DNA of 64,000 bases from NCBI RefSeq assembly GCF_042100115.1, contig NC_091279.1:620001-684000 (forward strand). Reading direction: 5' to 3'. This DNA is from Alternaria dauci. Lineage: Eukaryota > Ascomycota > Dothideomycetes > Pleosporales > Pleosporaceae. The notes beneath the pieces are model-generated. The model did no database searches, was not told the DNA's origin, and saw only the letters and a list, made by a program, of their open reading frames with translations. Position 1 is the stretch's first letter. Every line of letters starts with the position of its first letter. The position numbers and the translations under genes are program-made. Positions 47,987 through 61,369 of the stretch are shown here, in pieces.

Positions 47987-48457
47987 ATGTCTCAGCCCAC
48001 GCCACCCTCTATACCCGCCTTCTATCGCATATTCTTTACTTATTTCGACCCCGCAATATGTGCCTGGGGCGCAACCATGGACTTCTTCATGCCCACGACT
48101 GTCCTCTCGTCACACATTCCCTCTCCCACCCCAGACATCGGCCACGCTATGATCCTGAAGCAGCGTGGCGGCGCTATGCTAAACTTTGGCATCATATCTG
48201 CTGTTCTATTACGATACACACATGACATGACCGTTTGGCGCATTGTCCAGTTGTCTTGCTTCGTTGTCGATCTGGCGTACTATTGGGCGGTGTGGGAAGC
48301 TCTATCTAAGCAGGGGAGACTAGATATGGGGACGTGGAGGGCGGAAGATTGGGGGAGTATTGGAATCACGTTGTTTGCAGGTTTAGTGAGGCTGGCGTTT
48401 CTGGCACGAGTGGGTTTTAGTGAAGCTGAGAGCACTGAGGCTAAGAAGGACTTGTAG
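47987..48457 (+). CDS. Small membrane protein, DUF7704-like
   Basis: A single exon of 156 aa. The opening FYRIFFTYFDPAICAWGATMDFF, a loop with proline and histidine (HIPSPTPDIGHAM), and three further hydrophobic segments (GGAMLNFGIISAVLL, VQLSCFVVDLAYYWAVW, GITLFAGLVRLAFLARVG) give a four-helix topology. This matches a family of small ascomycete membrane proteins, often recorded as DUF7704. No function is established. The C-terminus is short and charged (EAESTEAKKDL). Confidence 0.8.
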   Translation: MSQPTPPSIPAFYRIFFTYFDPAICAWGATMDFFMPTTVLSSHIPSPTPDIGHAMILKQRGGAMLNFGIISAVLLRYTHDMTVWRIVQLSCFVVDLAYYWAVWEALSKQGRLDMGTWRAEDWGSIGITLFAGLVRLAFLARVGFSEAESTEAKKDL

Positions 48458-48612
48458 ACCATGAGAAGTGATTTCACGTGCACGCTTTTGCGTGAGAGGA
48501 GTATAGAGTCCTGAGTCGGAAGAAGATTCCACCACCCATTTTATTTTCCAGAACTCCCGTTAGTTGTCTCGAAAAGATTTGAGATAGTTCCTTTTTTGCC
48601 CCTTGTCTACCC

Positions 48613-50378
48613 TCATATTACTCCAGAACCCAATGTAATCCACTCAGCTATGTCTTCGCGATCACGCGCTACCGTCGATTCAGCCTCTTTGATTTCCTGT
48701 AGCTCAGCTGCGAGCACGACTGCCTGTCTCGATCCAATCCTCAATGCAACAAAATGGAGGATCTTTATAATCCACTGCCGTAGCTCATCCGTAATGAGCA
48801 TAGAAGTGCCCACAGTATATACTGGCTGTATGATCTGCATCAGCCTTGGGGAGACGATTGAGTTAATAAAGGTACCCGGTTCTCTCATGGTATCTTCTTC
48901 TGGAGATTCCTCGGTGTCTTTCCCAGGTGCAAAAGGCCGTGTGGGTGATGGCACCATCCCCGTAATTTGAGGCACCGCAGCAATGATTGCCGCAACATTA
49001 GCCCGCAGCATGTCCTCCTCATATTTTATGCACGTTTCTAGCGATGCCAAATCGAAGTTCTGTGACGAAGGTTCCTCACACAGCCTGACCAGATTCGCTC
49101 TTATGATTTCGTGTATTTTGATCGCAAGAAACCGCGTATAGTTCCACATCTGCGTTATGACGGGATGGAGACAGAGACTGTATAGATTCCCATAGTAGTG
49201 ATCCGAGGGCGTGTTGAGAGGTACCCTTATGGGATGCCATGCTACTGGTAGAAGTGCCTTGATATTTTCTAGGTCTTGGTCGAGCTTCCTGGCCTTGTTG
49301 ATTATGTCAACCGGAGCATGACTGTTGTCTTGATTGAGTTTGACAACAGCGTGCATGAGGTACAGCATGCTCATCATGAACTTCTTTCCGAGCTCTTGAA
49401 ATCCCCCGCCTGTCGGTATCTGGCCATACAACTCTTGCACGCCTTCTAGAATTTCGTTTGTGAAGTAAGTACTTGCTTCACGTGCAATTCAAACAAGGGC
49501 TGTACTAACTTGGAATGTTCGTCCCCAACTCAAGCGTGAAGAACAACGCAACGCCTAAAGACTGCAAGAATATCTGCCGCCCGAGCTCTGTATCAAACTG
49601 TGACTTGCCTCGAAGCATGAACAACGTGTAAGCGCCGCTAACGTGCTTGGACCATCTGGCTATAGAGCTCTTGTCTGTGTATCTCGTGCCCTCGTACAAG
49701 CCGAGTAGGATGACGGAGACCACGGTGCTGTCTTTGACGGCTGTTTCGTGCGAAATGAGTGCTTTGTTGGTTTCTTCCAACGCGGAAACGTATGCAATAC
49801 GCGCTTTCTGCATGACGGCAGGAGACTTGACTGCATTGGAGAAGACAGCTAGACTGAGAGCCCGAAAGCTTTCGCGAAGACTGCCCTCGACATCTGGCCG
49901 AGACAGGAGCTGAGGGATCCACTCAAACTGGCCTCCTTGGGGAAAGTCGGCAGTACCTGCATAGTTGGCAAGGAAGTAGCCTTGGGCTCGGGCGTCGACG
50001 TTTGGCGAAGGTTGCACAATCGTCCCAGCACTTGGCGGTATCCGCACCGGATACATTCTCTGCATGCTTCTAGTTTTGGCGGGCTCTCCACGTCTCCAAG
50101 GCGTTGTTGGTTCCTTTGATTTAGCAAGCTCTTCGTACCGCTTCTCTGCCTTCTTCGCCACGACATGGCTTTCGTTCTTGAACATCAGCGACACCGGATC
50201 CCGGTATCCATGGCATTCTTTGCCTGCGCGAAGACATTGTGAGCATGAGGGCCGCTTCTGGTCGCACTTGAACAGCAGGTTAGTACTCTGGACGCCTGAC
50301 TGCAATTGCGCTACATACCCTGATTCTCCTGTCCCGGCAAGTCTTGCATCCTGGAGAGGGTCTCCCAACATTTGGCAT
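48613..50378 (-). CDS. Zn2Cys6 transcription factor
   Basis: Three exons, 50378-50319, 50266-49510 and 49445-48613, encode 549 aa. The zinc cluster is split by the first intron: CKTCRDRRIR in the 20-residue first exon, CDQKRPSCSQCLRAGKEC in the second, making C11, C14, C21, C28, C31 and C38. A model starting in the long second-exon frame would lose two of the six cysteines. The remainder is a fungal-specific regulatory domain without further motifs (LSRPDVEGSLRESFRALSLA, LLGLYEGTRY). It lies 469 bp beyond the 3' end of the alpha-glucoside transporter gene. A role in the adjacent maltose cluster is possible but not shown. Confidence 0.9.
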
Positions 50379-50847
50379 GGTGATGAAGGATGACTAATTG
50401 CCCAGTGAGGATGCGACGCTGTCCGGACCCGCACCACTAATTTCTCACCCACATTAATGGGGTAAGGAACGCCACGGTGTACCTGGAGAGAGCAAGCGAG
50501 GTCGAAGGAATCACCTAGGCACTGTAGGTACCAGTTGTGCTACCCCGCTATCGAACCACAGACTAGGTCAAACCATAACTGGGCAACCGTAGCGAGCCAT
50601 CCCTGCTCCGCGTCCCAAGACCCAACTATTGCATGCTACTGCTGCAACAAAGCTTGAACACACTTAAAGTCAGATCATATTGGAGCAGGGTGAACGTCTT
50701 CTATCACACTGAAAACAACGTCTTCTGGTGTTGGAAAAAAAGTCTTAGATTACTAAAAAGAATGTCTTCTATATACAACAGATTGGAAAGTTCATCACAC
50801 ATAATATTTACAAATCATCAAGCCTTCTCTGCTACCCCCAAAGTAAC
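50379..50847. other. Intergenic
   Basis: Leader of the Zn2Cys6 gene and 3' flank of the transporter. No gene was recognised. Confidence 0.4.
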
Positions 50848-52527
50848 TCAAGCAGCATCCCTAGAATTGACCTGCTCCAGATGCGTCGAGACACCCTTCT
50901 TCTCAGCATACTCGCTCTCAGTATCACTGACATGGAAGCTATCAACGACTGTGCTCTTGAATTTCCGGGCAGGAACACGCTTCTCGAAGAGGAGATCGAG
51001 CTCTCCGTAAGTTCGGCCCTTCGGCTCAGGAAGACGGAACAACGCCCAGAGGAAGCAGCAAAAGCAAGTTCCGGCGTAGAAGAGACCGCTCTTTGCGCCC
51101 CAGTTCCACGCACCAGGGTTCAGCATGCGTGGGGTGATGACGTTGCCGATGATGGAACCAATGTTGTAGAAGTTTCTGGCCAAGACGACTGTCTTTTGGC
51201 GGAGACGGGTGGATGGGATCTCTGCGACGATGGCGTAACAGACAGGCCCAACCGTGCAGTTGTATGCGGCGGCAAAAAGCAAAAGCATAGCGCCGATACC
51301 CCATTGCGCACCGATGTTGCCGGCCGGGATGAAACCAAGTCCTCCGATGATGCACAACAGCACAACCATGACGAGATCGCCGTAAACGTACAGAGTGCGG
51401 CGGCCTACACGCTGAATCAGGATCCAGGCCATGAAGACACCAACACCACCAATCGCGTATTGTCCAAGACTCATGGAGAAGGCGTCATCGTCGCTAAGGC
51501 CAGCTTGCTGGAAAAAGTAAGTCGAATAGCCGATAAGACTCGCTCCACAGAAAGCTTGTGTAAACCATGCCATGGCGGCAATTTCAGTCCGTCGCAGATC
51601 GGTGCCCTTGAAGCAGTCCAAGTATGAAGTACCCTCAGATACGGCCATCTCCATGGCATTGGTGTGGCGCATCATAGCAATGGTCTCGTCGGCGTTGAAG
51701 TCGGGTACCTTCTCCGGCGATGTCAGGCGCATCAGCATCTTCTTCGCTTCGTCATAGCGGTCTTTTCGGACAAGCCACCATGGTGATTCAGGTGCGAACG
51801 AGATGCCAATCATCAAAGGGAGCGGCCAGAGCCACTGCAGAGCGTATGGAATGCGGTATGCCCATTGGTCGGGGCGGTCGGCTACACCCTTGAGAACGCC
51901 CGAGGCGAGGAATTGACCGATGACCCAGCAGAGGTTAACGTATGTGGTAAGAATTGGGCGCAGAGGAACCGGTACGACTTCGGCAGCGTATGTGCAGGTC
52001 AGGGTCTGGAAGACACCCCATGGGATACCGCACAGGATGAGACCGCACAGGAGCATGACAATGTTCTGCGCAAAGAAGACGATGAAGATGAAGAGGTTGA
52101 CGGCAAACAGCGCGCCAATCATCGTCTTCTTGTACCCGAAGCGGTCCGCAAGGAGACCGTTCAAGAGCAGACCCGTGAATTCTCCGACGTATGCACCGTT
52201 TGTAAGGCCAGCTTGCCAGGCAGCGGTGAGTTCCCAATCGCCATTGGGGAGCTGTTCGCCAAACTTTTGCTTGAAGGCAGGAACTGCCATCAGATTGGCA
52301 ATCAAGACTTTGTCGAAGCCTTCCATGATGATGGCTGCGGAGAGTAGCACCGACCAGGCAATGGCCTTTGGGTATAACTTGATACCCTGGCGCAAGGTCA
52401 TCTGCTGCTCTGATCGAGTCGCGTTGCCGGCATCGTGGGCGACTTGTTTGATGTCCGGGACGGCAAGCGAAAGGCGGCGTGCCTGTTCGGAGTCGATGGC
52501 GACGACGCTGCTGTTACGACGCGACAT
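50848..52527 (-). CDS. Alpha-glucoside (maltose-type) MFS sugar:H+ symporter
   Basis: A single exon of 559 aa from the ATG at 52527. An upstream in-frame ATG (52572) would add 15 residues. Sugar-porter signatures are present: LLADRFGYKKT after helix 2, PESPWWLVRKDR after helix 6, RVGRRT in the second half, and LPEPKGRTYGELD after helix 12. Between helices 6 and 7 the long cytosolic loop contains SPEKVPDFNADETIAMM, characteristic of fungal MAL/AGT-type permeases. It should import maltose or related alpha-glucosides across the plasma membrane. It is divergent from the maltase gene, sharing a promoter of about 1 kb. Tail residues after PARKFKST are hydrophilic and probably regulatory. Confidence 0.92.
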   Translation of the reverse strand: MSRRNSSVVAIDSEQARRLSLAVPDIKQVAHDAGNATRSEQQMTLRQGIKLYPKAIAWSVLLSAAIIMEGFDKVLIANLMAVPAFKQKFGEQLPNGDWELTAAWQAGLTNGAYVGEFTGLLLNGLLADRFGYKKTMIGALFAVNLFIFIVFFAQNIVMLLCGLILCGIPWGVFQTLTCTYAAEVVPVPLRPILTTYVNLCWVIGQFLASGVLKGVADRPDQWAYRIPYALQWLWPLPLMIGISFAPESPWWLVRKDRYDEAKKMLMRLTSPEKVPDFNADETIAMMRHTNAMEMAVSEGTSYLDCFKGTDLRRTEIAAMAWFTQAFCGASLIGYSTYFFQQAGLSDDDAFSMSLGQYAIGGVGVFMAWILIQRVGRRTLYVYGDLVMVVLLCIIGGLGFIPAGNIGAQWGIGAMLLLFAAAYNCTVGPVCYAIVAEIPSTRLRQKTVVLARNFYNIGSIIGNVITPRMLNPGAWNWGAKSGLFYAGTCFCCFLWALFRLPEPKGRTYGELDLLFEKRVPARKFKSTVVDSFHVSDTESEYAEKKGVSTHLEQVNSRDAA

Positions 52528-52914
52528 GATGGCCGTGTCGAAGAAGGCGACGAGATCGAAGCGTATCGACAATTGTGGGTATATCAGGAGAGTGAAAAAG
52601 GATTCTGTGGGTCAGACCCAGGCTTCCCCTGAACGTGGAGCTGATGGGACTTGAAGCTGGACGGTGATCTCTCTTGGTGGATCTTGCCGTTCTACTTATA
52701 TGACTTGACGACTCTAGACACGCAACACCCATGTATCGACTGGGCTCGTGCCAAGTTAGAAGCTGGGGATGGTGGAGTGAGCCAGAGGATGCGGGGAGGG
52801 ACGCCACTCTTGCAGATGTCGAGGCCATGTTGTTCGCGCAACCATCCCCAAGAACATGGCTGGAAGGCTAGGCTGTAGCTGGACAGGACCGCCGACGAGG
52901 GCGTGCCGTCGAAA

Positions 52915-52930
52915 ATTCTCGATCGAAAAC
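52915..52930. promoter_or_regulatory. Degenerate copy of the TTCTCGG palindrome
   Basis: ATTCTCGATCGAAAAC resembles the element 35 bp further on (ATTCTCGGTCCGAGAAC) but has lost the CGG/CCG arms. It may be a weak second site or chance. Confidence 0.3.
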
Positions 52931-52949
52931 ATGCCGCGCTGATTGGAGG

Positions 52950-52966
52950 ATTCTCGGTCCGAGAAC
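52950..52966. promoter_or_regulatory. Candidate Zn2Cys6 operator, 15-bp palindrome
   Basis: TTCTCGG-T-CCGAGAA (52951-52965) is a perfect inverted repeat with a one-base centre. Zn2Cys6 dimers commonly bind inverted CGG triplets, here CGG-T-CCG at 52955-52961. The position between maltose transporter and maltase makes the neighbouring regulator a plausible binder. Confidence 0.45.
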
Positions 52967-53280
52967 GCAGAGAGGCAGGATAATACCACACCTGTGGCAA
53001 CCAACTGACGGTTTCAAGGTTTGCTTTGATGCTAGGGGCGACTGTGCACCCGCTCTCAGGGCTGGCGCATTTCTTAGGGCCTCATGTTACTCGCTGCATG
53101 TCGGCTCGTGCCCATGGGCGAATCGATAGCTCGCGTATCCACCTTCTCCCCGCGCCCATCCTCGCTTATTTCCCGTAGTGTTGGATGCGCGGGAGAAGAA
53201 CGTTGGGACCGCATGCGAGGGAAAACATCTGTGGGGAAGTTATCGTTCAGGTTTGTGGGGATCTCCAGCTCCAGAGAAGC

Positions 53281-53287
53281 CGGTCCG
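53281..53287. promoter_or_regulatory. Second CGG-T-CCG site
   Basis: The same 7-bp core CGGTCCG as in the palindrome, 278 bp upstream of the maltase ATG. Confidence 0.35.
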
Positions 53288-53406
53288 ATGTTCAGCGAAT
53301 GAGCGCCTCTACAATCCTGCCGAGAATTCTTCCGCGTTCAGGGCGGGGATCTCCACGTGCAAAATCCCATGATCAGATCTCAACGACATCTCCCAGCATC
53401 TGATAA

Positions 53407-55539
<2,133 letters not shown>

Positions 55540-55582
55540 ATAGCACCACCTGAACAGAATCCTTGCTCAATGCTGCACCTCA

Positions 55583-57425
55583 TTAAGCTACGTGAGCGAC
55601 CTGCATCGACAGGCGATGTGAGATGCTGTTCCAAGTGGCTAGCTGCCCATTTCTCGCCTCCAGCCTTGGAATCTCTTGTGTCTGGGTCTGCACCAATTCG
55701 TCGGCTAAATCTTCTAGTCCTGCAGCTGTCTTGGACTGTGTAACCTGGTACCAGGGGTCATTCGTACCACCGGGACTGCCAAGAGGCAGATTCGGCGAGC
55801 TCGCGTTGCTCAGTGCTTCAGGGAACATGGTCTGCAGTCGTAATAGTTTTTCTTGTAAGATCCCGCGCCGTGTCTGATCAAGATGTGGAATCAATAAGAC
55901 AAAGTCCAGGATGAAAAGGAAATCGTCAACTCGTAGTGCTGTTTCATCGATAGTTGCTGCGGGGACATGGATCAGAACATCAGCAATGGTGTCTGTAATT
56001 TCGAAGAGCTTTTGGGTGATGCTGCTTCCGTGTACTTCGATGTCTTGGCGCGACATGCTGGATAGTTGTTGCCGCAACGTCTGTGATAGTCGCACTGGGA
56101 ACAAGAGCGACAAACACTCTTTCGAAGATCGGGAAGAGAGGAGGGCCTGGCTCATAGCTAAGCGCCAGACCAACGTGCGCAGCCACTCACGGGTGATGCA
56201 CAAATCGGCCCGTTGCATCATCGACAACATGGCCAGCTCTCGTGCGTCGGCTTCTGGGTCGCCTTCAAGCTCGCGCGACTTGGCCTCGACCCAGGTGCTT
56301 GTTACGCTGCCCCCCTGGGAATCAAGCCAACTATTCAAGAACTCCGTATCGAGCATGCGGAAAAGCTTAATGATCTGGTTGAAACCCTCGTGAATTTGAA
56401 TCGGCAGGGTCGGATCGTCTTCAGGCAGGGTGTAAAGCGGTGGCAAAATGGCTCGCCGGTAGTCTAAAATAGCTAGAAATCGCTCGTGAATGTACGCTTG
56501 CCAGTACAGCCGCTGTCTCCGCGATCGTTCGGGAGGGGATAGCTGTGCCACATTTTCCGGATTGTCTATCCGCAACAGCTGAATGATTGTGATGGCGTCT
56601 CGCATGTAGTAAAACGCGCTGTCGCTACCGGATAGACTCATGAGGCAGTTGTGGATGAACATTGACTGCACCGCTCGCATAACGGACACTTGACAATGCT
56701 TGTGCGTTCGCCTCATGGTGTCGATCGAGTGGTCCATGAGACATTCGATGGTTTGGACGACTTCTTCTGTCCTGTGGTCACCATACCGCGTAAGGTTCAG
56801 CGTACAAGCGCCAAAAGCGAAGACGAACGAGCAGACATCTGGATCGTTGTCCATCACGTCGATGTACTGCCGAAGCTCATATTCGGCAATGACTGGATGT
56901 ACAGGATACACCCCATTGACATAGTCTGGAATGAGGTCGAGGAAATAAGCTTTGGTGTACTGCGATGTAAACGATGGCGATGGAAATGCTGACCTGAGTC
57001 AGCAGCAGCATTTTTCATTGGGGTTAAAATCACCGGCACGACATACTCGGTGTGTCTCCATTGCGGTCAATTATCGGCGAGATGGGGCTGTACGGTGTCT
57101 GAAAGGTGGGCGTCCCTGAATGAGCAGGCAGTATTGGAGGCGATATGGCTGGCAGTGTGGAGGTCTGGTTTCTGAACTCTGAGATGATATGGCCTCTCTT
57201 GCCCTGAGACCTTTGCTTGCCGGACGGTGAGTAGATGCACCGCAGACCGAGATGTGCGCATTGCTGGCAACGCGCTTGCCCGTTACACCGCACCTTCCTC
57301 CTTTTGCACGCGTCGCATGCCTTCGATACTCGTTTCTGAGACTGCTGCTCCATGGTAACGGGTCCTGTTGCGTGCATGATAATTTTTGTAGAACCAGGAG
57401 CCTCGGTGTCGGGATGATCAGGCAA
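55583..57425 (-). CDS. Zn2Cys6 regulator, MAL-activator/AmyR type
   Basis: Exons 57425-57047 and 56988-55583 encode up to 594 aa. Internal ATGs at 57377 and 57353 are alternative starts. The zinc cluster CDACKRRKVRCNGQARCQQCAHLGLRC begins at residue 37 and is followed by a basic GKQRSQGKRG linker. The second exon opens with YFLDLIPDYVNGVYPVHPVI and continues through a fungal-specific regulatory domain (RDAITIIQLLRID, RQRLYWQAYIHERFLAI), the layout of Mal63/MalR-like activators. Placement beside the maltase and transporter supports control of alpha-glucoside use, like the malP-malT-malR cluster of Aspergillus oryzae. It probably binds CGG triplets such as those in the divergent promoter. Target assignment is inference. 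Confidence 0.88.
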
Positions 57426-58392
57426 TCTGGGGAAGGCTTGCGGAGACGCGCTGGCGCTAACGGAGCGCAGTTCCTAACTGGTCCGCCTGCAGACTGGGTT
57501 TGCTCGTTTCGCCAAACAGGCAGGTGCGAGTGGTGTAATAGTCGTGCCGAATAGTCTAGAAACGCAACGCGTACCTGAGCCGTAGGGATGAGATGTGGGG
57601 TAGACGGGCCACCGCTCGTATTGCGCTTAGAGGTGTAAGCTGACCTACACGTCATGTGCCTACAGTAGCTTCGAGAGCAGCACTCTGCAGGAGAATGCCA
57701 GAGAACAGGCCACCGAGGGCGACAGGCATGTAGATGCCAGGGAGTACAGGGAGTACCCACGTCCTCCCTGCATAGCTAACTACACATCAAACGAATACTA
57801 GTGACGCTGACTTGAAGACACATTGCTCACAAACAACCCCTAAATATGGAGGACATTTGATTTTGCGCAAGGTTAACAACGCAAAGTTCAACCCTTTACT
57901 GCGCGCAAAAAGAAGAGTTAGAGTTGGTTGGCATGACGCTGTTTCGACTTGAGAGCAAAAGAGTACCCACCTCCATCCTCTTTGAACGCCCAAAACCTTG
58001 CATCCACCGAGGAGAAACTGCGAGGCACACGATACTCACACCAGCAAAAGATAGCGAAGACAAGAATCCGCAAATTCAGATTGGGCAGTAAGCGCTAATG
58101 TGCGATATTGACCATGGATCCCTTCGACACGCATCACACAGACAGCATCGAGGACGAAGTCAGGCATAAGAGAGGGATGATGAACTACGGCCGAGAAACA
58201 AGCCTTGTGAAATCTGAATCGCCCCTGTCAGCGACGATAGTAGCTCCTACTGCTGTCGCCATAGATGCCGTTTGGTACTTTCCGCCATGAACGTCCCGCC
58301 AACACTGCACATACACTTATTTTACCATAGACGCGGCCCATATCCAATTCAAGGACTTACGAAAGTCCGCAGCAAGATCTGCCGAAACGGCT
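57426..58392. other. Intergenic, promoter side of the MAL-type regulator
   Basis: A direct repeat GGGAGTACA/GGGAGTACC lies near 57740-57758. Short ORFs only. Nothing else was recognised. Confidence 0.4.
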
Positions 58393-59448
58393 CTAACCAG
58401 ACTTGTGAGGCATCTCCGGAGTACCGCTGCCACTGTACATGGACTCATTCTCAGCCTGCTCTTTAGCCTGGAGATACTGGAACTTCAAACGAGCAGCCTT
58501 GAGCTCAGCCTCGGCAACCTCCAACTCAGCCTGGAGCTTCTGAACCCCAACAGGCACGTTGGATGTATCCATGATCTCGATGGGGTACAAGTGTCCTCCT
58601 TGGGGACCAGGAGACTCAGACATTCCAGGAGTCGGACCGGCAAGACGAGAACGACCGCCGCGAGAGCTAACGGAGTCTTCCTCGTCAGTGAAAACGGTCC
58701 GGCTGGGACGACGGATCGCAGGCCATTGATGTTCAGGAGTGGCGCTGGTGCGAATGAGGCGGGCGCGCTTGTTAGCGTTCTTGTCATGACGCTGGAAGCC
58801 GCCAGACTCCGAGCGGCGAAGACGGGCGGGTGGCTCTGTTTAATGTCAATAATCCAGTCTTGTATGTAACGATTCACAAAGAACGACTGCATATCTTTTG
58901 GGTCGTTTGTGGTACGCCAGAGGGGTTGACTTACGTTTGCGGCGCTTCTGCATAACGCGAGCCTCGTAGATTTCGTGGTTGCCACGTCGCTTCTTGGCTC
59001 CCTTGGGTTGATCTGGCTCAACGAGTTCCTCAAAGTAGGGGTCTTCGGAAGACTCTTCAGAAGACTCCTCCTCTACGATCCGGGTCAGGCGCTCCGGATG
59101 CTCATAGTCAAGCTTGAGCTCCTTGATATCGGCTAGACGACACCACGGATGCTTGGGTTCATGAAGAGCCACTTTTGCGCGCAGATCAGCTTGAAACTGT
59201 TCGAGATTGCCATTCTTGATTCGTGAGATAGCCTTCAGGTCTTTGAGAAACTGCACACCCCAGTTGCGAGGGTCGTTCTCAGTCTTGTCCTTGATGTGGT
59301 CGCGGCGCTCACAGTCCCAAGCACGCATGCGGATGTCTTCGGGGATGATGTCTTTGCAGTCGGTGAGGCCAAAGGATTTTGCCAGAGCGGGAAGAAGGCA
59401 TTCCACCAGATCCTTGGTCTCGCTGTTGAGGGTGTCGAATCGGCCCAT
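58393..59448 (-). CDS. Basic nuclear-type protein, function unknown
   Basis: Exons 59448-58935 and 58835-58393 (99-nt intron) encode 318 aa. The first about 110 residues look globular (MGRFDTLNSETKDLVECLLPALAKSFGL, RNWGVQFLKDLKAISR). A run of acidic residues (EEESSEESSED) and then a basic bipartite-like NLS (KGAKKRRG...MQKRRK) follow. The second exon is Arg/Ser-rich (for example RRPSRTVFTDEEDSVSSRGG) and ends in a predicted coiled coil (VQKLQAELEVAEAELKAARL). The family is not recognised. The layout suggests a chromatin or RNA-associated scaffold, which is a guess. Confidence 0.8.
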
Positions 59449-60574
59449 GGTGACAGTCGGTCCCTATGAACAATCGGTTTACAAAGCTTACGCTTGTTGG
59501 AGAGGATGCACTGAAAACCTTGACAGTAGTATTCAAGCCTGTCAATCAACTTAATTGGTTAGCAAGAGATTTCGCGTCGGGTGCGGATTGGCGGGTTGGA
59601 GCGAAATGATCGCTTGGACAAAAGAAAACTGTGCCGCGACTGAGGGCGAAAGATCTGTGCCCAACAATCTGCATGAACTTACTTCTAGTCGCCAAAAGGG
59701 AAAGTGTTTATGGACCAGTTGTGGGTGATATTGAAGCAGGAAGTGGGTGGCAGAGGGACAGTGTCGAAGGTCAGATATCGTTGCCTATATACTCTCTGGC
59801 GCGCTAGCAGTAAGAGACGCTCGCCTGATGAGGGTATCAATTTGTAGTAGGGTGTTCTAATAATGAATAAGCGAGGCAGATATTTCAGTTCGTAATCTCG
59901 TGCGCTTTTTGTGACGTGTTCGTTAGACTGCGAAGTGAAATACCAGAGATGCCGTCAGGTTCCAGCAGCGTTATCGGCGAGAACACCAGAGAGCAAATTT
60001 GTCATTGATTAGATAGCGATCATGTAGCGATGACAAAGAGAGGAACTGTGCGCAAAGAGAACGCTGGTGAAGATGTGTGTCCAAGCGAGGACTGGTTTGA
60101 TGATGCGATGAGAAGAGACCGGCTTGATCATACCTGAGTATCAAAAGTTGCTTGACAGAACGCCTGAGCAACAGCAGCATTCATGTAGCAAGTCACATCA
60201 TATGTGAGCGTGACAGGATAATACATTCATAGAAGATGAATGCACATCGCATAATTGAGGGGAATCCAATGACGAGCACACTAAGAATTTCCTCATGATC
60301 TAGAAAAGAGATGCTGTGAACCTGGTGAAGATCTTTAGACAGGGTTGATAGCCAGATATAATCTATGAGAGTCGGTAGAGATGGGGAAATTGATGGAAGT
60401 TCGATGTATGAAGATGGTGTCTGTTGAAGAGGTATTAACCATTCGGCACGACGTCTCTTTGGAATCTGCGCTAACGACACACCCCAGTGTACAACCCTGC
60501 CATCTTACCAACCACCCGTCTTTTCTCCAACTTGGACAACCACAACATTCCGTGTGACCAGCCCATCAAGAGAA
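59449..60574. other. Divergent intergenic region
   Basis: 1.1 kb between the basic protein gene (-) and the IMPACT-domain gene (+). ORFs under 100 codons, no motifs. Confidence 0.4.
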
Positions 60575-61369
60575 ATGGCTATGAAAAGAGAACGCTCTCC
60601 ATCCCCCAAACTCACATCAGAAATATATCGCTCTTCAACAATACAAGAGCAGACATCCAGTTTCGCAGCTGCCTTCTCTCCCAACCTATCTGCCAAAGTC
60701 CTTCAAACACTCCCTGAATTCCGTACTGCAACCCACAAAATCGCAGCATGGCGGAAACCGTCACGGCAAAAGTCCTTGATGCCAGAATCCCGGACCTTGT
60801 ACGATCTCGGCCACGATGATGATGGCGAAAAGTGGGCTGGAGGCCGACTAGGCAATGTACTACGAGACACGGAGGCTGAAGGCGTCGTAGTAGTCGCGCG
60901 CTGGTACGGTGGGCAAAACATCGGTCCTATAAGATTCACGCACATTGAGAACTGCGCCAAAGAAGCTATTTGGAAATGGAAAGTCGCTGACACCGAGATG
61001 AAGAAAGAGCAGGCTACCAAGAAACAAAGAATCGATGAGGAAGCCAAGCGGGAAGAGCTGGTGAATAATTTACAGGAGAGAGATTACAACATCTTCGCGC
61101 TGCGGAAATTATTGGGTCAGAAGAAGGCCAAGTCGCAGGATGAGGAGCCTGCGCCGCCGACGCCGCAGAAGATGCAGGACTATGGGAAGATGACTATGGA
61201 TGCGCTGAAGAGGGTGGACAAGGCGAGAGACGCAACAGTTGCGTTCATCTTGAAGCAGATCGACAAGGTTGATGAGGAGCTTAAGCTCGTGGAGGCGTTG
61301 GAGGACGGCACGCAGGGGGTGGAAGAGGAGGTCAAGACTGAAGATGCGGAACCCACGATGCCAAAGTGA
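60575..61369 (+). CDS. IMPACT/UPF0029-domain protein
   Basis: A single exon of 264 aa. The start at 60575 is the first ATG of the frame. Residues about 20-135 form the ancient IMPACT (UPF0029/YigZ) domain, with THKIAAWRKPS, LGHDDDGEKWAGGRL, VVVVARWYGGQNIGPIRF and IENCAKEAI. The C-terminal half is charged and helical, with a coiled-coil stretch (AFILKQIDKVDEELKLVEALED). Yeast Yih1 and mammalian IMPACT carry an N-terminal RWD domain that binds Gcn1 and damps Gcn2 signalling. That RWD domain is missing here, so a Gcn1-linked role is not assured. Confidence 0.88.
   Translation: MAMKRERSPSPKLTSEIYRSSTIQEQTSSFAAAFSPNLSAKVLQTLPEFRTATHKIAAWRKPSRQKSLMPESRTLYDLGHDDDGEKWAGGRLGNVLRDTEAEGVVVVARWYGGQNIGPIRFTHIENCAKEAIWKWKVADTEMKKEQATKKQRIDEEAKREELVNNLQERDYNIFALRKLLGQKKAKSQDEEPAPPTPQKMQDYGKMTMDALKRVDKARDATVAFILKQIDKVDEELKLVEALEDGTQGVEEEVKTEDAEPTMPK

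Noticed and set aside
50881..52654. Plus-strand ORFs of 244-248 codons
   Set aside because: Shadows antisense to the maltose-type transporter, whose family motifs are clear.
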